64,000 nucleotides of DNA from Flavobacterium sp. KJJ. Its GTDB lineage: Bacteria > Bacteroidota > Bacteroidia > Flavobacteriales > Flavobacteriaceae. The DNA is taken from assembly GCF_000708595.2 (NCBI RefSeq), contig NZ_JARP01000001.1, positions 496,001 through 560,000 of the forward strand, written 5' to 3'. Position numbers and translations under genes: made by a program. The notes under the pieces are model-generated. The model saw only the letters and a program-made list of their open reading frames with translations. It did not search any database and was not told where the DNA came from. Below, piece by piece: positions 33,258 through 42,787 of this stretch (position 1 is the stretch's first letter; each line of letters begins with the position of its first letter).

Positions 33258-34754
33258 ATGCCTGACGAAACCATACGTTCAAATAGTGAAGTAGTACTCA
33301 TTGGAGCTGGAATTATGAGTGCCACTCTTGGAGTAATTTTGAAAGAATTACAACCTGATATTAAAATTGAAATTTACGAAAGATTAGATGTTGCCGCGGC
33401 CGAAAGCTCTGATGCTTGGAATAACGCTGGAACAGGACATTCTGCTTTTTGTGAATTAAATTATACTCCAGAGAAGGCAGATGGAAGTATTGATCCTAAA
33501 AAAGCAATAAGTATAGCAGAGTCTTTTGAGATTTCTCGCCAGTTCTGGTCGTACTTAGTGGAACAAAATAAAGTTCCATCTCCCGATAATTTTATTAAAA
33601 GTGTTCCTCATATGAGTTTTGTATGGGGTGATAAAAATGTAGCATATCTTAAAAAGAGATTTGAAGCTTTGCAAAGCAATCCTATTTTTTCTCAAATGGA
33701 ATTCAGTACTGATTTTGAGCAATTAAAAAAATGGATGCCGCTTGTTATGGAAGGCAGAGAAGCTAACGAAAAATTAGCTGCAACGCACATGGAAATTGGT
33801 ACCGATGTTAATTTCGGGGCTCTAACCAGAAGCATGTTTAATTATTTAGAAAAACTTGACGGCGTATCTTTGTACTTTAATCATGAAGTACAGAAATTAA
33901 AACAGCGTGATGATAAATCATGGAGAATTAAAATCACAGATATCGCCACTGGTAAAACACGAAAAGCCTATACTAAATTTGTTTTTATAGGTGCAGGCGG
34001 AGGTTCATTGCCTTTATTAGAAAAAGCAAATGTTCCTGAAGGAAATGGTTATGGCGGTTTCCCAGTAAGCGGGCAATGGCTAAAATGTACCAATCCAGAG
34101 GTTATTGCAAAACATCAGGCAAAAGTATACGGAAAAGCAAGCGTTGGAGCGCCTCCAATGTCTGTTCCTCATATTGATACGCGTGTAATTGACGGTGAAA
34201 AAGCACTTCTTTTTGGCCCATTTGCAGGATTCTCAACTCGTTTCTTAAAAAATGGCTCTTATTTAGATTTACCATTATCCATAAAAGCAAACAATTTAAT
34301 TCCGATGTTATCAGCGGGATTTCATAATATTCCATTAACGAAATATTTAATTGAGCAGGTGCGCCAGTCTCCAAAAGATAGAATGACTGCACTTCGTGAA
34401 TATTTGCCGACAGCACGTTCTAAAGATTGGAAATTAGAAAGAGCAGGACAACGTGTTCAGGTTATTAAAAAAGATGAAAAAGAAGGTGGCGTTTTGGAAT
34501 TTGGAACGGAAGTAATTAATACACATGATGGAACTTTGGCAGTTCTTTTAGGAGCTTCTCCAGGAGCATCGACTGCTGTTGCAATTATGATTGACTTAAT
34601 CAGCAGATGTTTTGCCAATCAAATTAAAACACCAGAATGGGAAGAAAAAATGAAGAACATGATTCCTTCTTATGGTCAGACTTTAAATGATAAACCAGAG
34701 CTTTTGGCAGAACTTAGAAAACATACTTCTGACGTTTTAAAACTAAGTAATTAA
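33258..34754 (+). CDS. mqo: Malate:quinone oxidoreductase
   Basis: Oxidises malate to oxaloacetate and passes electrons to menaquinone at the cytoplasmic membrane, as a TCA cycle step. 498 residues with the FAD-binding VVLIGAGIMSATLGVIL near the N-terminus, SSDAWNNAGTGHSAFCELNYTP, and the C-terminal LGASPGASTAVAIM loop, all characteristic. There is no membrane helix; association is peripheral. It is monocistronic, ending at a weak hairpin shared with the convergent FUSC gene. Confidence 0.95.
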   Translation: MPDETIRSNSEVVLIGAGIMSATLGVILKELQPDIKIEIYERLDVAAAESSDAWNNAGTGHSAFCELNYTPEKADGSIDPKKAISIAESFEISRQFWSYLVEQNKVPSPDNFIKSVPHMSFVWGDKNVAYLKKRFEALQSNPIFSQMEFSTDFEQLKKWMPLVMEGREANEKLAATHMEIGTDVNFGALTRSMFNYLEKLDGVSLYFNHEVQKLKQRDDKSWRIKITDIATGKTRKAYTKFVFIGAGGGSLPLLEKANVPEGNGYGGFPVSGQWLKCTNPEVIAKHQAKVYGKASVGAPPMSVPHIDTRVIDGEKALLFGPFAGFSTRFLKNGSYLDLPLSIKANNLIPMLSAGFHNIPLTKYLIEQVRQSPKDRMTALREYLPTARSKDWKLERAGQRVQVIKKDEKEGGVLEFGTEVINTHDGTLAVLLGASPGASTAVAIMIDLISRCFANQIKTPEWEEKMKNMIPSYGQTLNDKPELLAELRKHTSDVLKLSN

Positions 34755-34778
34755 GCTTAAATCTTATATAATAACAAT

Positions 34779-34804
34779 AATCCAGATGAATTAATCTGGA
34801 TTTA
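34779..34804. terminator. Short hairpin between mqo and FUSC gene
   Basis: AATCCAGAT pairs with ATCTGGATT (34794-34802), loop GAATTA. It overlaps the last codons of the FUSC gene, and the T run is only three long. Confidence 0.5.
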
Positions 34805-37013
34805 CTGTTTTTAGTTCTTTTGTAATTTTCAAAATCTTTTCGGCTAGATTGCTCATCCAGATCAATTGCTCAATCACCATTTGGGCTTCCTGCATTTTAG
34901 CTTGTCGTGTTTCTTTATCAAGTTCATCATCTTCGGCCAAACGAGTGAAATTTTTGCGTTTGAGCTCTTCAAATTGCAGTGTCACATCTTCTTTTTCAAA
35001 AAAAGTATCTTTTATTATTGTTTCATTTTTTAAAATTGAAATCGACTGATCTAAGTTTGATAAAATGGTTTTTATGATATAATTGAATGATTCTGAAGCT
35101 GACGTAGTTTGGTGAGACTGAATATACGTAGACAGAGAAGCCAGTGCAGAAAGCAAAGAATGATTTAAAACTACCAATTTGTTGACCAAAGGCAGTGTTT
35201 TTTGTTTTGATTTTGGTTCCTGCATCATCCTTTGAAATGAAGTCATGAAATTGCCAATTTCAACAAAAGCATGTTTTCGAGCTAATCGATATGAGGTTGG
35301 AACTTCTCCTTTTTTATTATAAAAATCAGCTATTTCTTTTAAGTAATTTCTATTGGCACGAATCGAATTTTCAATATGAATAGGTGTATTTATAAATTCC
35401 CAAGCCGGCCATAAAAATTGATTTGCCAAGAAAGCTAAAATTGCTCCAGCAAGCGAATCTAGAATTCTAAACTGAATTACTTCAACAACATTTGGCGTTA
35501 AAATTCCGTAGATAAATACAACATACATCGTTACAAAAGTTGCACTGATTTTGTAATTAATTTGTGTAAACGAAATTCCAAGAAGCATGCAAACAATAGA
35601 AAAAATGCTTAGCGCTACGTGATTCTGAACAAGCGATACAATTCCGAACGCTAATAAACCTCCCAGAATAGTTCCGAAAATTCGGTTGTAGGACCGTTCT
35701 TTTGTTAGACCGTAGCCCGGTCGCATAATTACGACAATGGTTAGTAAAATCCAATAAACGTTTTGAAATGGAAGTATTTTTCCAACAATAAAACCAATCA
35801 GAATCGTAATGGTCAATCGCAAAGAATGCCTGAAAATAGAAGATGAAAAGCTTAAGTTTTCAGTCAAGGTTCGCAACGGATAATATTGTGGAGTCAGGAA
35901 TTTTTCAAGTTCTTTGTCTTTATCTTTTAATTTATAAGACTGCATCGCCAATGAAAAAGCTCGCTGAATAATTTTGATTTTACCAACTTGGTTTTTAGCA
36001 TATTTCAGCATATTAGTCAACATCAAAACACCTTCTGAGGCTTCTTCTTTGCCTAAAGTTTTTTCGTAATCAAAAATGGCAAATTCAAGTGCATCCAATT
36101 CGTTTTTTAAATCATTTTTGTCTACATAAACGGCAATATGGTGTACATTTTTAGATAATTTTTTTAAAGTCGACGCCAGTTTATACGCCACGTTTTGATA
36201 CGTTCGAAGAACTTCCGGATGCTTAGCAAATTTTTCATGCAGTTTGCTGTGATCAAATGAGGTATATAGTGCCAGTTCTTGAATTTCAACTAGCGTAATA
36301 AAAACCAATAACATTTTTCGATTTTGAGTAGTAGTTCCAGAAGCATTTTGATTGCCAATCAGCATTTTTCTTAAATCTTCATGAATCAAATTCAATTCGA
36401 CCTGAATGGCTAATTGTTTTTCAATTATGTTTTGGCGATTGGCTTCTGGACTCCATAAATCGCCTCTTAATTTTAAGTATTTTGCAGTTAACTTAATCCC
36501 TTCGGCAATTTGTAATTCAACATATTTATAAGGCTGTATAAAGTGAAAAATCAGAGACACGATAAGGTATAAGATTCCTCCAATAAAGATAAAGCCAGAA
36601 TATTCAAAAGCTTCTAATCCAGTATGAAGATGCCCAAATGATAATGAAATTGATAATAAGGCAGAGAACGAAACCAGAGTTGCACGCTGACCATAAACTG
36701 AAATCATAGAACATAAAAACAATAAAAAACCTAAAAAAGGATAAAATAACAAAGGATACGGATAGGCAAAATTCACAAGTAAATTTACTCCTGAAACTAT
36801 AAATGAAGCTACTATAAGTCCTTTTATTTTATGATTCAGCGAACTCGGAATATCACTGGGATAAGTATAAAATGCACCAAGAGCAATTGTAAAACCAATT
36901 TCAAAATGCCCTAAAAAGTTCAAAATCAGCACTGGTACGACAGAAGCAATGGTTACTTTTGAGGCGTTTAGAAAAGAAGTGCTGTTGGTAAATTTTGAGA
37001 TGCGATCAAACAT
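34791..37013 (-). CDS. FUSC-family inner-membrane protein (YccS/YhfK-like)
   Basis: 740 residues. Two blocks of about five or six membrane helices (about 15-165 and 400-530) each precede a cytoplasmic helical region, the YccS/aromatic-acid-exporter plan. The second block holds the conserved RPGYGLTKERSYNRIFGTILGG. Family members export aromatic acids or related compounds; the substrate here is unknown. It lies between mqo and def, reading against both. Confidence 0.87.
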   Translation of the reverse strand: MFDRISKFTNSTSFLNASKVTIASVVPVLILNFLGHFEIGFTIALGAFYTYPSDIPSSLNHKIKGLIVASFIVSGVNLLVNFAYPYPLLFYPFLGFLLFLCSMISVYGQRATLVSFSALLSISLSFGHLHTGLEAFEYSGFIFIGGILYLIVSLIFHFIQPYKYVELQIAEGIKLTAKYLKLRGDLWSPEANRQNIIEKQLAIQVELNLIHEDLRKMLIGNQNASGTTTQNRKMLLVFITLVEIQELALYTSFDHSKLHEKFAKHPEVLRTYQNVAYKLASTLKKLSKNVHHIAVYVDKNDLKNELDALEFAIFDYEKTLGKEEASEGVLMLTNMLKYAKNQVGKIKIIQRAFSLAMQSYKLKDKDKELEKFLTPQYYPLRTLTENLSFSSSIFRHSLRLTITILIGFIVGKILPFQNVYWILLTIVVIMRPGYGLTKERSYNRIFGTILGGLLAFGIVSLVQNHVALSIFSIVCMLLGISFTQINYKISATFVTMYVVFIYGILTPNVVEVIQFRILDSLAGAILAFLANQFLWPAWEFINTPIHIENSIRANRNYLKEIADFYNKKGEVPTSYRLARKHAFVEIGNFMTSFQRMMQEPKSKQKTLPLVNKLVVLNHSLLSALASLSTYIQSHQTTSASESFNYIIKTILSNLDQSISILKNETIIKDTFFEKEDVTLQFEELKRKNFTRLAEDDELDKETRQAKMQEAQMVIEQLIWMSNLAEKILKITKELKTVNPD

Positions 37014-37144
37014 ATATTGAGGTTTACTAACAAAGGTAAGAATTGTACGAATTAATTTGGCATAATTATAGATGAGATTTTAACAGACAATCAAAAAATA
37101 AGATATTATATCCTGTTTAGAATTATTCATTGACTATTTTTTAC

Positions 37145-37152
37145 TATTTTTG
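37145..37152 (+). promoter_or_regulatory. -7 promoter element of def
   Basis: TATTTTTG; the ATG of def follows 62 bases later. No clear -33. Confidence 0.45.
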
Positions 37153-37214
37153 CCAGCTGAATTATGAGAAATAATTTCAGGGTTTTTCAGTAGATAATAC
37201 ATAAATTAATACAA

Positions 37215-37805
37215 ATGATTTTACCAATTGTAGGATATGGTGATCCGGTTTTAAGAAAAGTAGGTGAGGCGATTACGCCAGATTATCCAAACTTAAAAGA
37301 AACAATAGCAAACATGTATGAAACCATGTACAACGCTTATGGTGTTGGACTTGCTGCACCGCAGGTAGGTATGGCAATTCGTTTGTTTGTTATCGATACG
37401 ACTCCTTTTAGTGATGATGAAGATTTACCTTCAAATGAGCAGAAAGATTTAAAAGGTTTCAAAAAAACTTTTATAAATGCTAAGATTGTTAAAGAAGAAG
37501 GTGAGGAGTGGAGTTTTAATGAAGGCTGCTTGAGTATTCCAGACGTTCGTGAAGATGTGTATAGAAAACCAACCGTTACGATTCAATATTGTGAAGAAGA
37601 TTTTGTAATGAAAACTGAAGTTTTTGATGGTTTGATTGCAAGAGTTATTCAACACGAATACGATCATATCGAAGGGGTTTTATTTACAGATAAAATATCT
37701 TCTCTGAAAAAACGTTTGATTCAAAAGAAATTAAAAAATATTACAGAAGGCAAAACTTTTCAGGAGTACAGAATGAAATTTGCTGCCGCTAAAAAAGGAA
37801 GATAA
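37215..37805 (+). CDS. def: Peptide deformylase
   Basis: Removes the formyl group from nascent protein N-termini. 196 residues with all three motifs: GVGLAAPQVG (about 44), EGCLSIPDV (metal Cys) and HEYDHIEG (two metal His and the catalytic Glu). A ~20-residue insert with DTTPFSDDEDLPSNEQ before the Cys motif is typical of Bacteroidota enzymes. It is followed 67 bases later by the DUF5606 gene, probably in the same transcript. Confidence 0.95.
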   Translation: MILPIVGYGDPVLRKVGEAITPDYPNLKETIANMYETMYNAYGVGLAAPQVGMAIRLFVIDTTPFSDDEDLPSNEQKDLKGFKKTFINAKIVKEEGEEWSFNEGCLSIPDVREDVYRKPTVTIQYCEEDFVMKTEVFDGLIARVIQHEYDHIEGVLFTDKISSLKKRLIQKKLKNITEGKTFQEYRMKFAAAKKGR

Positions 37806-37872
37806 ATTGTTCTAAATAAATAGAACAGAATAAAACATAAAAAAGAAATTCTTAATACTAATTTTAATAAAC

Positions 37873-38358
37873 ATGAATTTAGATAAAATTTTAGCCATTT
37901 CTGGGAAACCAGGTTTATATGTATTGAAAGTGCAGACTCGTACAGGTTTCGTGGCAGAATCATTAACAGACGGAAAAAAAATTACAGTAAACTTAAAAAG
38001 CAATGTAAGTTTATTGTCAGAGATTTCAATTTACACGTACGAAGGAGAAAAACCATTGACTGAAGTAATGCAAAAAATTGCGGCTAAAGAAAACAAAGGT
38101 CAAGCTCTTTCGCACAAAGAAGATAACGCAAAATTAAGTGCTTATTTTAAAGAAATTTTACCTGAATATGATGAAGAAAGAGTTTATCCTTCAGATATTA
38201 AAAAAGTATTAAACTGGTATAATACACTTCAAGCTAAAGGTTTAGTTACTGATTTAGCTCCGGCTCCGGCAGAAACTCCAGAAGAAGCTCCAGTTGCTGA
38301 AGAAAAACCAAAAAAAGCGCCAGCAGCTAAAAAAGCAAAAGCTAAAAAAGAAGAATAG
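37873..38358 (+). CDS. DUF5606 protein
   Basis: 161 residues. The N-terminal ~125 (MNLDKILAISGKPGLYVLK...) form the DUF5606 domain, found in Bacteroidota beside def and mazG. The C-terminal ~35 residues are a low-complexity Ala/Pro/Lys/Glu tail (APAETPEEAPVAEE, then KAKAKKEE), which is common in proteins that touch nucleic acids, though this is not proof. The function is unknown. A terminator separates it from mazG. Confidence 0.82.
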   Translation: MNLDKILAISGKPGLYVLKVQTRTGFVAESLTDGKKITVNLKSNVSLLSEISIYTYEGEKPLTEVMQKIAAKENKGQALSHKEDNAKLSAYFKEILPEYDEERVYPSDIKKVLNWYNTLQAKGLVTDLAPAPAETPEEAPVAEEKPKKAPAAKKAKAKKEE

Positions 38359-38381
38359 TATTCTGCTGTCTTTAAATATAT

Positions 38382-38416
38382 AATCCTGTTAAGATGTTTT
38401 CTTGACAGGATTTTTT
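38382..38416 (+). terminator. Terminator after DUF5606 gene
   Basis: A 13-bp stem (38382-38394 with 38400-38412, one G-U pair), loop TGTTT, then a T run. Confidence 0.85.
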
Positions 38417-38458
38417 ACTTTTACATTATTCGATTACAATTAAAAAACTCCGCAAAAA

Positions 38459-39229
38459 ATGAGCAAAGAACTCCAGCTTAAAGCCTTCGAAAGATTATTA
38501 ATTATTATGGATGAATTGCGTGAACAATGTCCGTGGGATAAAAAACAGACTTTGCAAACCTTAAGACATCTCACGATTGAAGAAACGTATGAGTTGGGTG
38601 ATGCTATCTTAGATAATGATTTGAATGAAGTTAAAAAAGAACTGGGAGATTTATTACTTCACATTGTTTTTTACGCAAAAATTGGTTCTGAAACTAATGA
38701 TTTTGATATAACAGATGTCTGTAACGAAATTTGCGATAAACTAATTCATCGTCATCCACATATTTACAGTGATACAGTTGTTAAAGATGAAGAAGAAGTA
38801 AAACAAAATTGGGAAAAACTCAAACTCAAAGAAGGTAAAAAATCAGTTTTGGAAGGAGTGCCTAAAAGTTTGCCGGCTCTGGTAAAGGCTAGCCGAATTC
38901 AAGACAAAGTAAAAGGCGTAGGTTTTGATTGGGAAGAACCGCACCAAGTTTGGGATAAAGTACAGGAAGAACTCGAAGAACTGCAAGTTGAAGTAAAATC
39001 TGGTGATCAAGATAAAATTGAAGCTGAATTTGGAGATGTATTATTCTCAATGATCAATTATGCCCGTTTTTTAAATGTAAATCCAGAAGATGCTTTAGAG
39101 AGAACCAATAAAAAATTCATTAAACGCTTTCAGTATTTAGAAAGCAAAGCTGGCGAATTAGGAAAACCTTTGGCAGATATGACTTTAGCCGAAATGGATG
39201 TATTTTGGAATGAAGCTAAAAAACTTTAA
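38459..39229 (+). CDS. mazG: Nucleoside triphosphate pyrophosphohydrolase
   Basis: 256 residues. Hydrolyses NTPs to NMP and pyrophosphate, cleaning the nucleotide pool and affecting ppGpp. Two tandem MazG domains are present: REQCPWDKKQTL with EETYELGDAI and GDLLLH (about 15-100), then EELEELQVEV with EFGDVLFSMINYARF (about 165-200). These carry the ExxE-ExxD magnesium ligands. The stop overlaps the Crp/Fnr gene's stop by 4 bases. Confidence 0.94.
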   Translation: MSKELQLKAFERLLIIMDELREQCPWDKKQTLQTLRHLTIEETYELGDAILDNDLNEVKKELGDLLLHIVFYAKIGSETNDFDITDVCNEICDKLIHRHPHIYSDTVVKDEEEVKQNWEKLKLKEGKKSVLEGVPKSLPALVKASRIQDKVKGVGFDWEEPHQVWDKVQEELEELQVEVKSGDQDKIEAEFGDVLFSMINYARFLNVNPEDALERTNKKFIKRFQYLESKAGELGKPLADMTLAEMDVFWNEAKKL

Positions 39230-39909
39230 TCAGCAGCCAGTTTTTTTAGTGCTTTTACGTTTTTAAGTATAATTTTTTTCCCAGATAATTCAATTAGTTC
39301 CAGTTTATTAAAATCAGAAAGTAAACGGATACAGCTTTCTGTTGCTGTTCCTATTATGCCTGCAAGTTCTTCTCTTGACAATTGAACTTTTAAGGTTTGG
39401 TCTTCGTTTTCACCAAAAGCTTCGTGTAAGTGTAATAAAGTTTCGGCTAAACGTTGTTTTACAGTTTTCTGAACTAATGCAATTTTATCGTTTTCAGATT
39501 CTTTTAAATCTTCACAAACAGACTGCATCAAATTCATCGAGAACTGATTGTTGTTATTAAAAAAATGAATAATTTCTGATTTTGGAATAAAACATACCTC
39601 CATATCAGCCACTGCTTTTGCTGATAAATTTGCAGGTTCATTACTGATCATAGAACGCTGTCCTAAAAGCTCTCCAGATTTTACCAATTTTACAATTTGA
39701 TCTTTTCCGTTTGCGCTTAATTTAGAAAGTTTTCCAATACCGTCTTTTACGCAAAAAACACCATTTGTAACTTCGCCTTCTTCAAAAATGGCCTCGCCTT
39801 TTTTAATTTTATAAGTAGTTTTACTATTAGCCAATTTTACAACTTCCTCTTTATTAAGGGCTTTTAAGGAAGAAAGCTGACGTACGATACATTGATCACA
39901 TTTATTCAT
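39226..39909 (-). CDS. Crp/Fnr-family transcriptional regulator (Fnr-like)
   Basis: 227 residues from the ATG at 39909; 13 codons upstream overlap the promoter. It has a cNMP-type sensor domain (about 18-120), a dimer helix, and a winged HTH with recognition segment GTATESCIRLL (Glu191, Arg195), matching the Glu/Arg pair that reads TGA in Fnr sites. Cys4 and Cys7 (KCDQC) and Cys106 (DMEVCFIP) align with E. coli Fnr Cys20, Cys23 and Cys122; the position of Cys29 is Ser13. It is next to ccoI and is the likely regulator of the three ATGATA operators. Whether it carries a 4Fe-4S cluster is unproven. Confidence 0.88.
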   Translation of the reverse strand: MNKCDQCIVRQLSSLKALNKEEVVKLANSKTTYKIKKGEAIFEEGEVTNGVFCVKDGIGKLSKLSANGKDQIVKLVKSGELLGQRSMISNEPANLSAKAVADMEVCFIPKSEIIHFFNNNNQFSMNLMQSVCEDLKESENDKIALVQKTVKQRLAETLLHLHEAFGENEDQTLKVQLSREELAGIIGTATESCIRLLSDFNKLELIELSGKKIILKNVKALKKLAAD

Positions 39910-39926
39910 GGCGAAATAATTTACAG

Positions 39927-39934
39927 CAAAATTA
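39927..39934 (-). promoter_or_regulatory. -7 promoter element of the Fnr-like gene
   Basis: CAAAATTA reads TAATTTTG on the minus strand, 17 bases before the ATG at 39909. Confidence 0.55.
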
Positions 39935-40036
39935 ACTATTCTTATCATTTATACGCATTATATCTCTTAAAAAAGATATAAAAAATTTGGTGGATTAATT
40001 TGTCTATTGTTTGCAATAGATTTGATTCATTATGAT

Positions 40037-40050
40037 ATGATAAATGTCAT
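40037..40050. promoter_or_regulatory. Fnr-type operator of ccoI
   Basis: ATGATAAATGTCAT is one mismatch from ATGATA-N2-TATCAT. Exactly 22 bases separate it from the near-consensus -7 element AATCTTTG (40073-40080), placing its centre about 41 bases before the predicted start of transcription. Confidence 0.7.
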
Positions 40051-40102
40051 ATTATTGTCGCTTCATATTTTGAATCTTTGTTTTATTAAAAAGAAACAAA
40101 TT

Positions 40103-42496
40103 ATGAGTGAGCAAAGTTGTTTTCATTGCGGACTTACCATTCCTAAAAATGAATTGATCAATTTTGATGAAAAAAAGTTTTGCTGCAATGGCTGTAAAAC
40201 TGTTTATGAAATTTTTAGTCTTCATGATTTAACTCGTTACTATGATTTTGAAAAATCACCAGGTGCTACTCCGCAAGATATTAAGGGGAAATATGACTTT
40301 TTAGATAATGAAGCCATATTGTCAAAAGTATTAGATTTTCAGGAAGGTAATACTGCTATTGTTTCCTTAAATATTCCTTATATTCACTGTAGTTCCTGTA
40401 TTTGGATTCTAGAGAATCTCAGTCGCATTCAATCTGGAATTAGTGTATCACAAGTTAATTTTCCAGAAAAAAGAGTTCGAATCACCTTCAATTCTGATGT
40501 AGTTTCACTTAAATCAATAGTTTATCTTTTAAGTTCAATAGGTTATGAACCCTATATTAGTTTAGAAAACTACGAAACAGGAAAAAATAATGTAGACAGA
40601 AGTTTAACATATAAACTTGGTGTGGCTTTCTTTTGTTTTGGAAATATCATGTTGCTTTCTTTTCCAGAATATTTCGAAATAAAAGAATTTTGGCTAGATA
40701 ATTACAAACCATTTTTTAGAGTTTTAATTTTTATTTTGGCCTTGCCAAGTTTTTTATATTCTGCAAGCGGTTATTATGATTCGGCTTATAAAAGCATAAA
40801 ATCGAAAATGCTGAATATTGACATTCCAATTGCGCTGGGAATCATTGTTATGTTTATCAGAAGTACTTTTGATATTGCAATGAATTACGGATCAGGTTTT
40901 TTTGATAGTTTAACAGGTTTGGTTTTCTTTATGCTGCTAGGCAAAATGTTTCAAATTAAAACCTATAGCTTTTTAAGTTTTGAAAGGGATTTTAAATCTT
41001 ATTTTCCTATTGCTGTTACAAGAATTAACCCGGATGCATCCGAAGAAAGTGTTCCTATTTATGATGTTTTAAAGGGAAATCGACTTTTAATAAGAAACCA
41101 AGAGTTGATTCCTGTTGATGGTATTTTAATCAGTGAAAAAGCTGAAATTGACTATAGTTTCGTAAGTGGTGAAGCAGACCCCATTACAAAAAAGTCTGGA
41201 GATAAAGTTTTTGCAGGAGGAAAGCAAATAGGAAAAATAGTTGAAATGGAAGTTTTGAATTCGGTTTCACAAAGCTATCTGACACAGTTATGGAGCAATG
41301 AAATTTTTCAGAAAAAAGTATTACAAAAACACAAAACCATTACCGATAAAATTAGCCGTTATTTTACGCCTTTGTTATTAATAATAGCTTTTGCAGGTTT
41401 TGGCTATTGGATTTTTATTGATGCTAATACGGCCTTTAATGTTTTTACAGCCGTACTAATTGTTGCTTGCCCTTGTGCACTCGCCCTTACAGCACCTTTT
41501 ACTTTCGGGAATATTTTAAGAATTATGGGCAAGCAGAAAATGTATCTTAAAAACGCTTTAGTTATAGAACAATTGGCTAAAGTCGATACCATAGTTTTTG
41601 ATAAAACCGGCACCATTACAACTAATAAAAAATCAAATATTACATACGAAGGAAATAGTTTTTCCGATGAAGAGGCTATTCTCATAAAGAATGTATTGCG
41701 CGCTTCAAACCATCCTTTAAGCCGAATGTTATATGACTTTCTTCCCGAATCAAAAAGAATCATAATTGATCATTTTGAAGAAATAACCGGAAAAGGAATT
41801 CTGGCTTCTGTTGAAAATAAAACCATTAAAATAGGTTCTGCAGCATTTGTTGAAAGTCCATATTTAGAATCTTCAGAAATCGAAAAAACAGCGCTTCATA
41901 TTAAAATTGATGATGTTTATTTTGGGCAGTTTAATTTTCAAAATCAATATCGTGAAGGTCTAGAAAAATTATTTTTAACACTCAGTAAAAAGTATCATAT
42001 AAAAGTACTTTCAGGAGACAACGATGGCGAGAGAGCTAATCTAAAAGCTATTTTGCCTGAAAATACTGAGTTGATTTTTAATCAGAAACCAGAACAAAAA
42101 CTGGATTTTATTAAAAGACTGCAGGAAAAAGGGCAAAATGTAATGATGGTTGGCGATGGTTTGAATGATGCTGGAGCATTGGCCCAAAGTAATGTTGGAA
42201 TTTCGATTTCAGAGAATGTCAATGTTTTTTCTCCTGCTTGCGATGCAATTTTAGATGCAGGTGAGTTTTCACGTTTAGATTACTTTTTAAAACTGTCTCA
42301 TAAATCGATTATGATAATCAAAATGAGTTTTGTTTTATCGCTTCTTTATAATATTGTGGGATTGTCTTTCGCCATTACTGGAAACCTGCTTCCTTTAGTA
42401 GCTGCTATCATCATGCCTTTAAGTACAATTACAATTGTAAGCTTTGTTACTTTCATGTCTAACTACTTCAGCAGTAAAAAATTTAAGTCGTTTTAA
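40103..42496 (+). CDS. ccoI: Copper-transporting P-type ATPase for cbb3 oxidase assembly
   Basis: 797 residues from the ATG at 40103; the longer frame back to 40007 contains the operator and promoter and is rejected. The N-terminal cysteine-rich domain (CFHCG, then CCNGC, residues 6-31) is followed by an HMA domain with HCSSCIW (about 100). Eight membrane helices include the CPCALALTAPF ion site. The phosphorylation site is DKTGTIT and the hinge is GDGLNDA. CcoI/FixI moves copper across the inner membrane for the oxidase CuB site. It is separated from ccoS by a second operator. Confidence 0.93.
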   Translation: MSEQSCFHCGLTIPKNELINFDEKKFCCNGCKTVYEIFSLHDLTRYYDFEKSPGATPQDIKGKYDFLDNEAILSKVLDFQEGNTAIVSLNIPYIHCSSCIWILENLSRIQSGISVSQVNFPEKRVRITFNSDVVSLKSIVYLLSSIGYEPYISLENYETGKNNVDRSLTYKLGVAFFCFGNIMLLSFPEYFEIKEFWLDNYKPFFRVLIFILALPSFLYSASGYYDSAYKSIKSKMLNIDIPIALGIIVMFIRSTFDIAMNYGSGFFDSLTGLVFFMLLGKMFQIKTYSFLSFERDFKSYFPIAVTRINPDASEESVPIYDVLKGNRLLIRNQELIPVDGILISEKAEIDYSFVSGEADPITKKSGDKVFAGGKQIGKIVEMEVLNSVSQSYLTQLWSNEIFQKKVLQKHKTITDKISRYFTPLLLIIAFAGFGYWIFIDANTAFNVFTAVLIVACPCALALTAPFTFGNILRIMGKQKMYLKNALVIEQLAKVDTIVFDKTGTITTNKKSNITYEGNSFSDEEAILIKNVLRASNHPLSRMLYDFLPESKRIIIDHFEEITGKGILASVENKTIKIGSAAFVESPYLESSEIEKTALHIKIDDVYFGQFNFQNQYREGLEKLFLTLSKKYHIKVLSGDNDGERANLKAILPENTELIFNQKPEQKLDFIKRLQEKGQNVMMVGDGLNDAGALAQSNVGISISENVNVFSPACDAILDAGEFSRLDYFLKLSHKSIMIIKMSFVLSLLYNIVGLSFAITGNLLPLVAAIIMPLSTITIVSFVTFMSNYFSSKKFKSF

Positions 42497-42531
42497 TGCT
42501 TTCAAAATTAATTTGAATAAGTCCGGTGACT

Positions 42532-42545
42532 ATGATAATTATCAT
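42532..42545. promoter_or_regulatory. Fnr-type operator of the cco operon
   Basis: ATGATAATTATCAT is a perfect palindrome. Exactly 22 bases follow before the -7 element TACTTTTG at 42568-42575, the same spacing as at ccoI and hemN. Confidence 0.78.
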
Positions 42546-42567
42546 ATTTTAAACGTTGTTTGACCCT

Positions 42568-42575
42568 TACTTTTG
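42568..42575 (+). promoter_or_regulatory. -7 promoter element of ccoS operon
   Basis: TACTTTTG, 18 bases before the ccoS ATG. No proper -33 TTG, as expected for a promoter that needs an activator at about -41. Confidence 0.65.
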
Positions 42576-42593
42576 TTAACATAAATTTAAGGT

Positions 42594-42785
42594 ATGAGTG
42601 TAATTTATCTATTAATTTCAGTTAGTATTTTCGTAGCAATCGGCTTTTTCATTGCCTTTATAGTGGCTGTCAAATCTGGACAGTACGACGATGATTATAC
42701 GCCTTCAGTCAGAATACTTTTTGACGACGAAACCAAAATTACTTCTCAGAATAACCTTTCACCAACCGAAGAAAAACAAGTATAA
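42594..42785 (+). CDS. ccoS: cbb3 oxidase assembly protein CcoS
   Basis: 63 residues. One N-terminal membrane helix (about 3-28) is followed by the short cytoplasmic tail with GQYDDDYTPSVRILFDDE, the family hallmark. CcoS is needed for heme and copper insertion into cbb3 oxidase. First gene of the operon; 2 bases separate it from ccoNO. Confidence 0.92.
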   Translation: MSVIYLLISVSIFVAIGFFIAFIVAVKSGQYDDDYTPSVRILFDDETKITSQNNLSPTEEKQV

Positions 42786-42787
42786 TT

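Noticed and set aside
34102..34416. A 104-residue leftward ORF inside mqo
   Set aside because: It lies wholly antisense to a well-conserved enzyme and has no recognisable domain or promoter.
40007..40102. A 32-residue N-terminal extension of ccoI
   Set aside because: The frame runs through the operator (40037-40050) and the -7 element, so it cannot be in the transcript.
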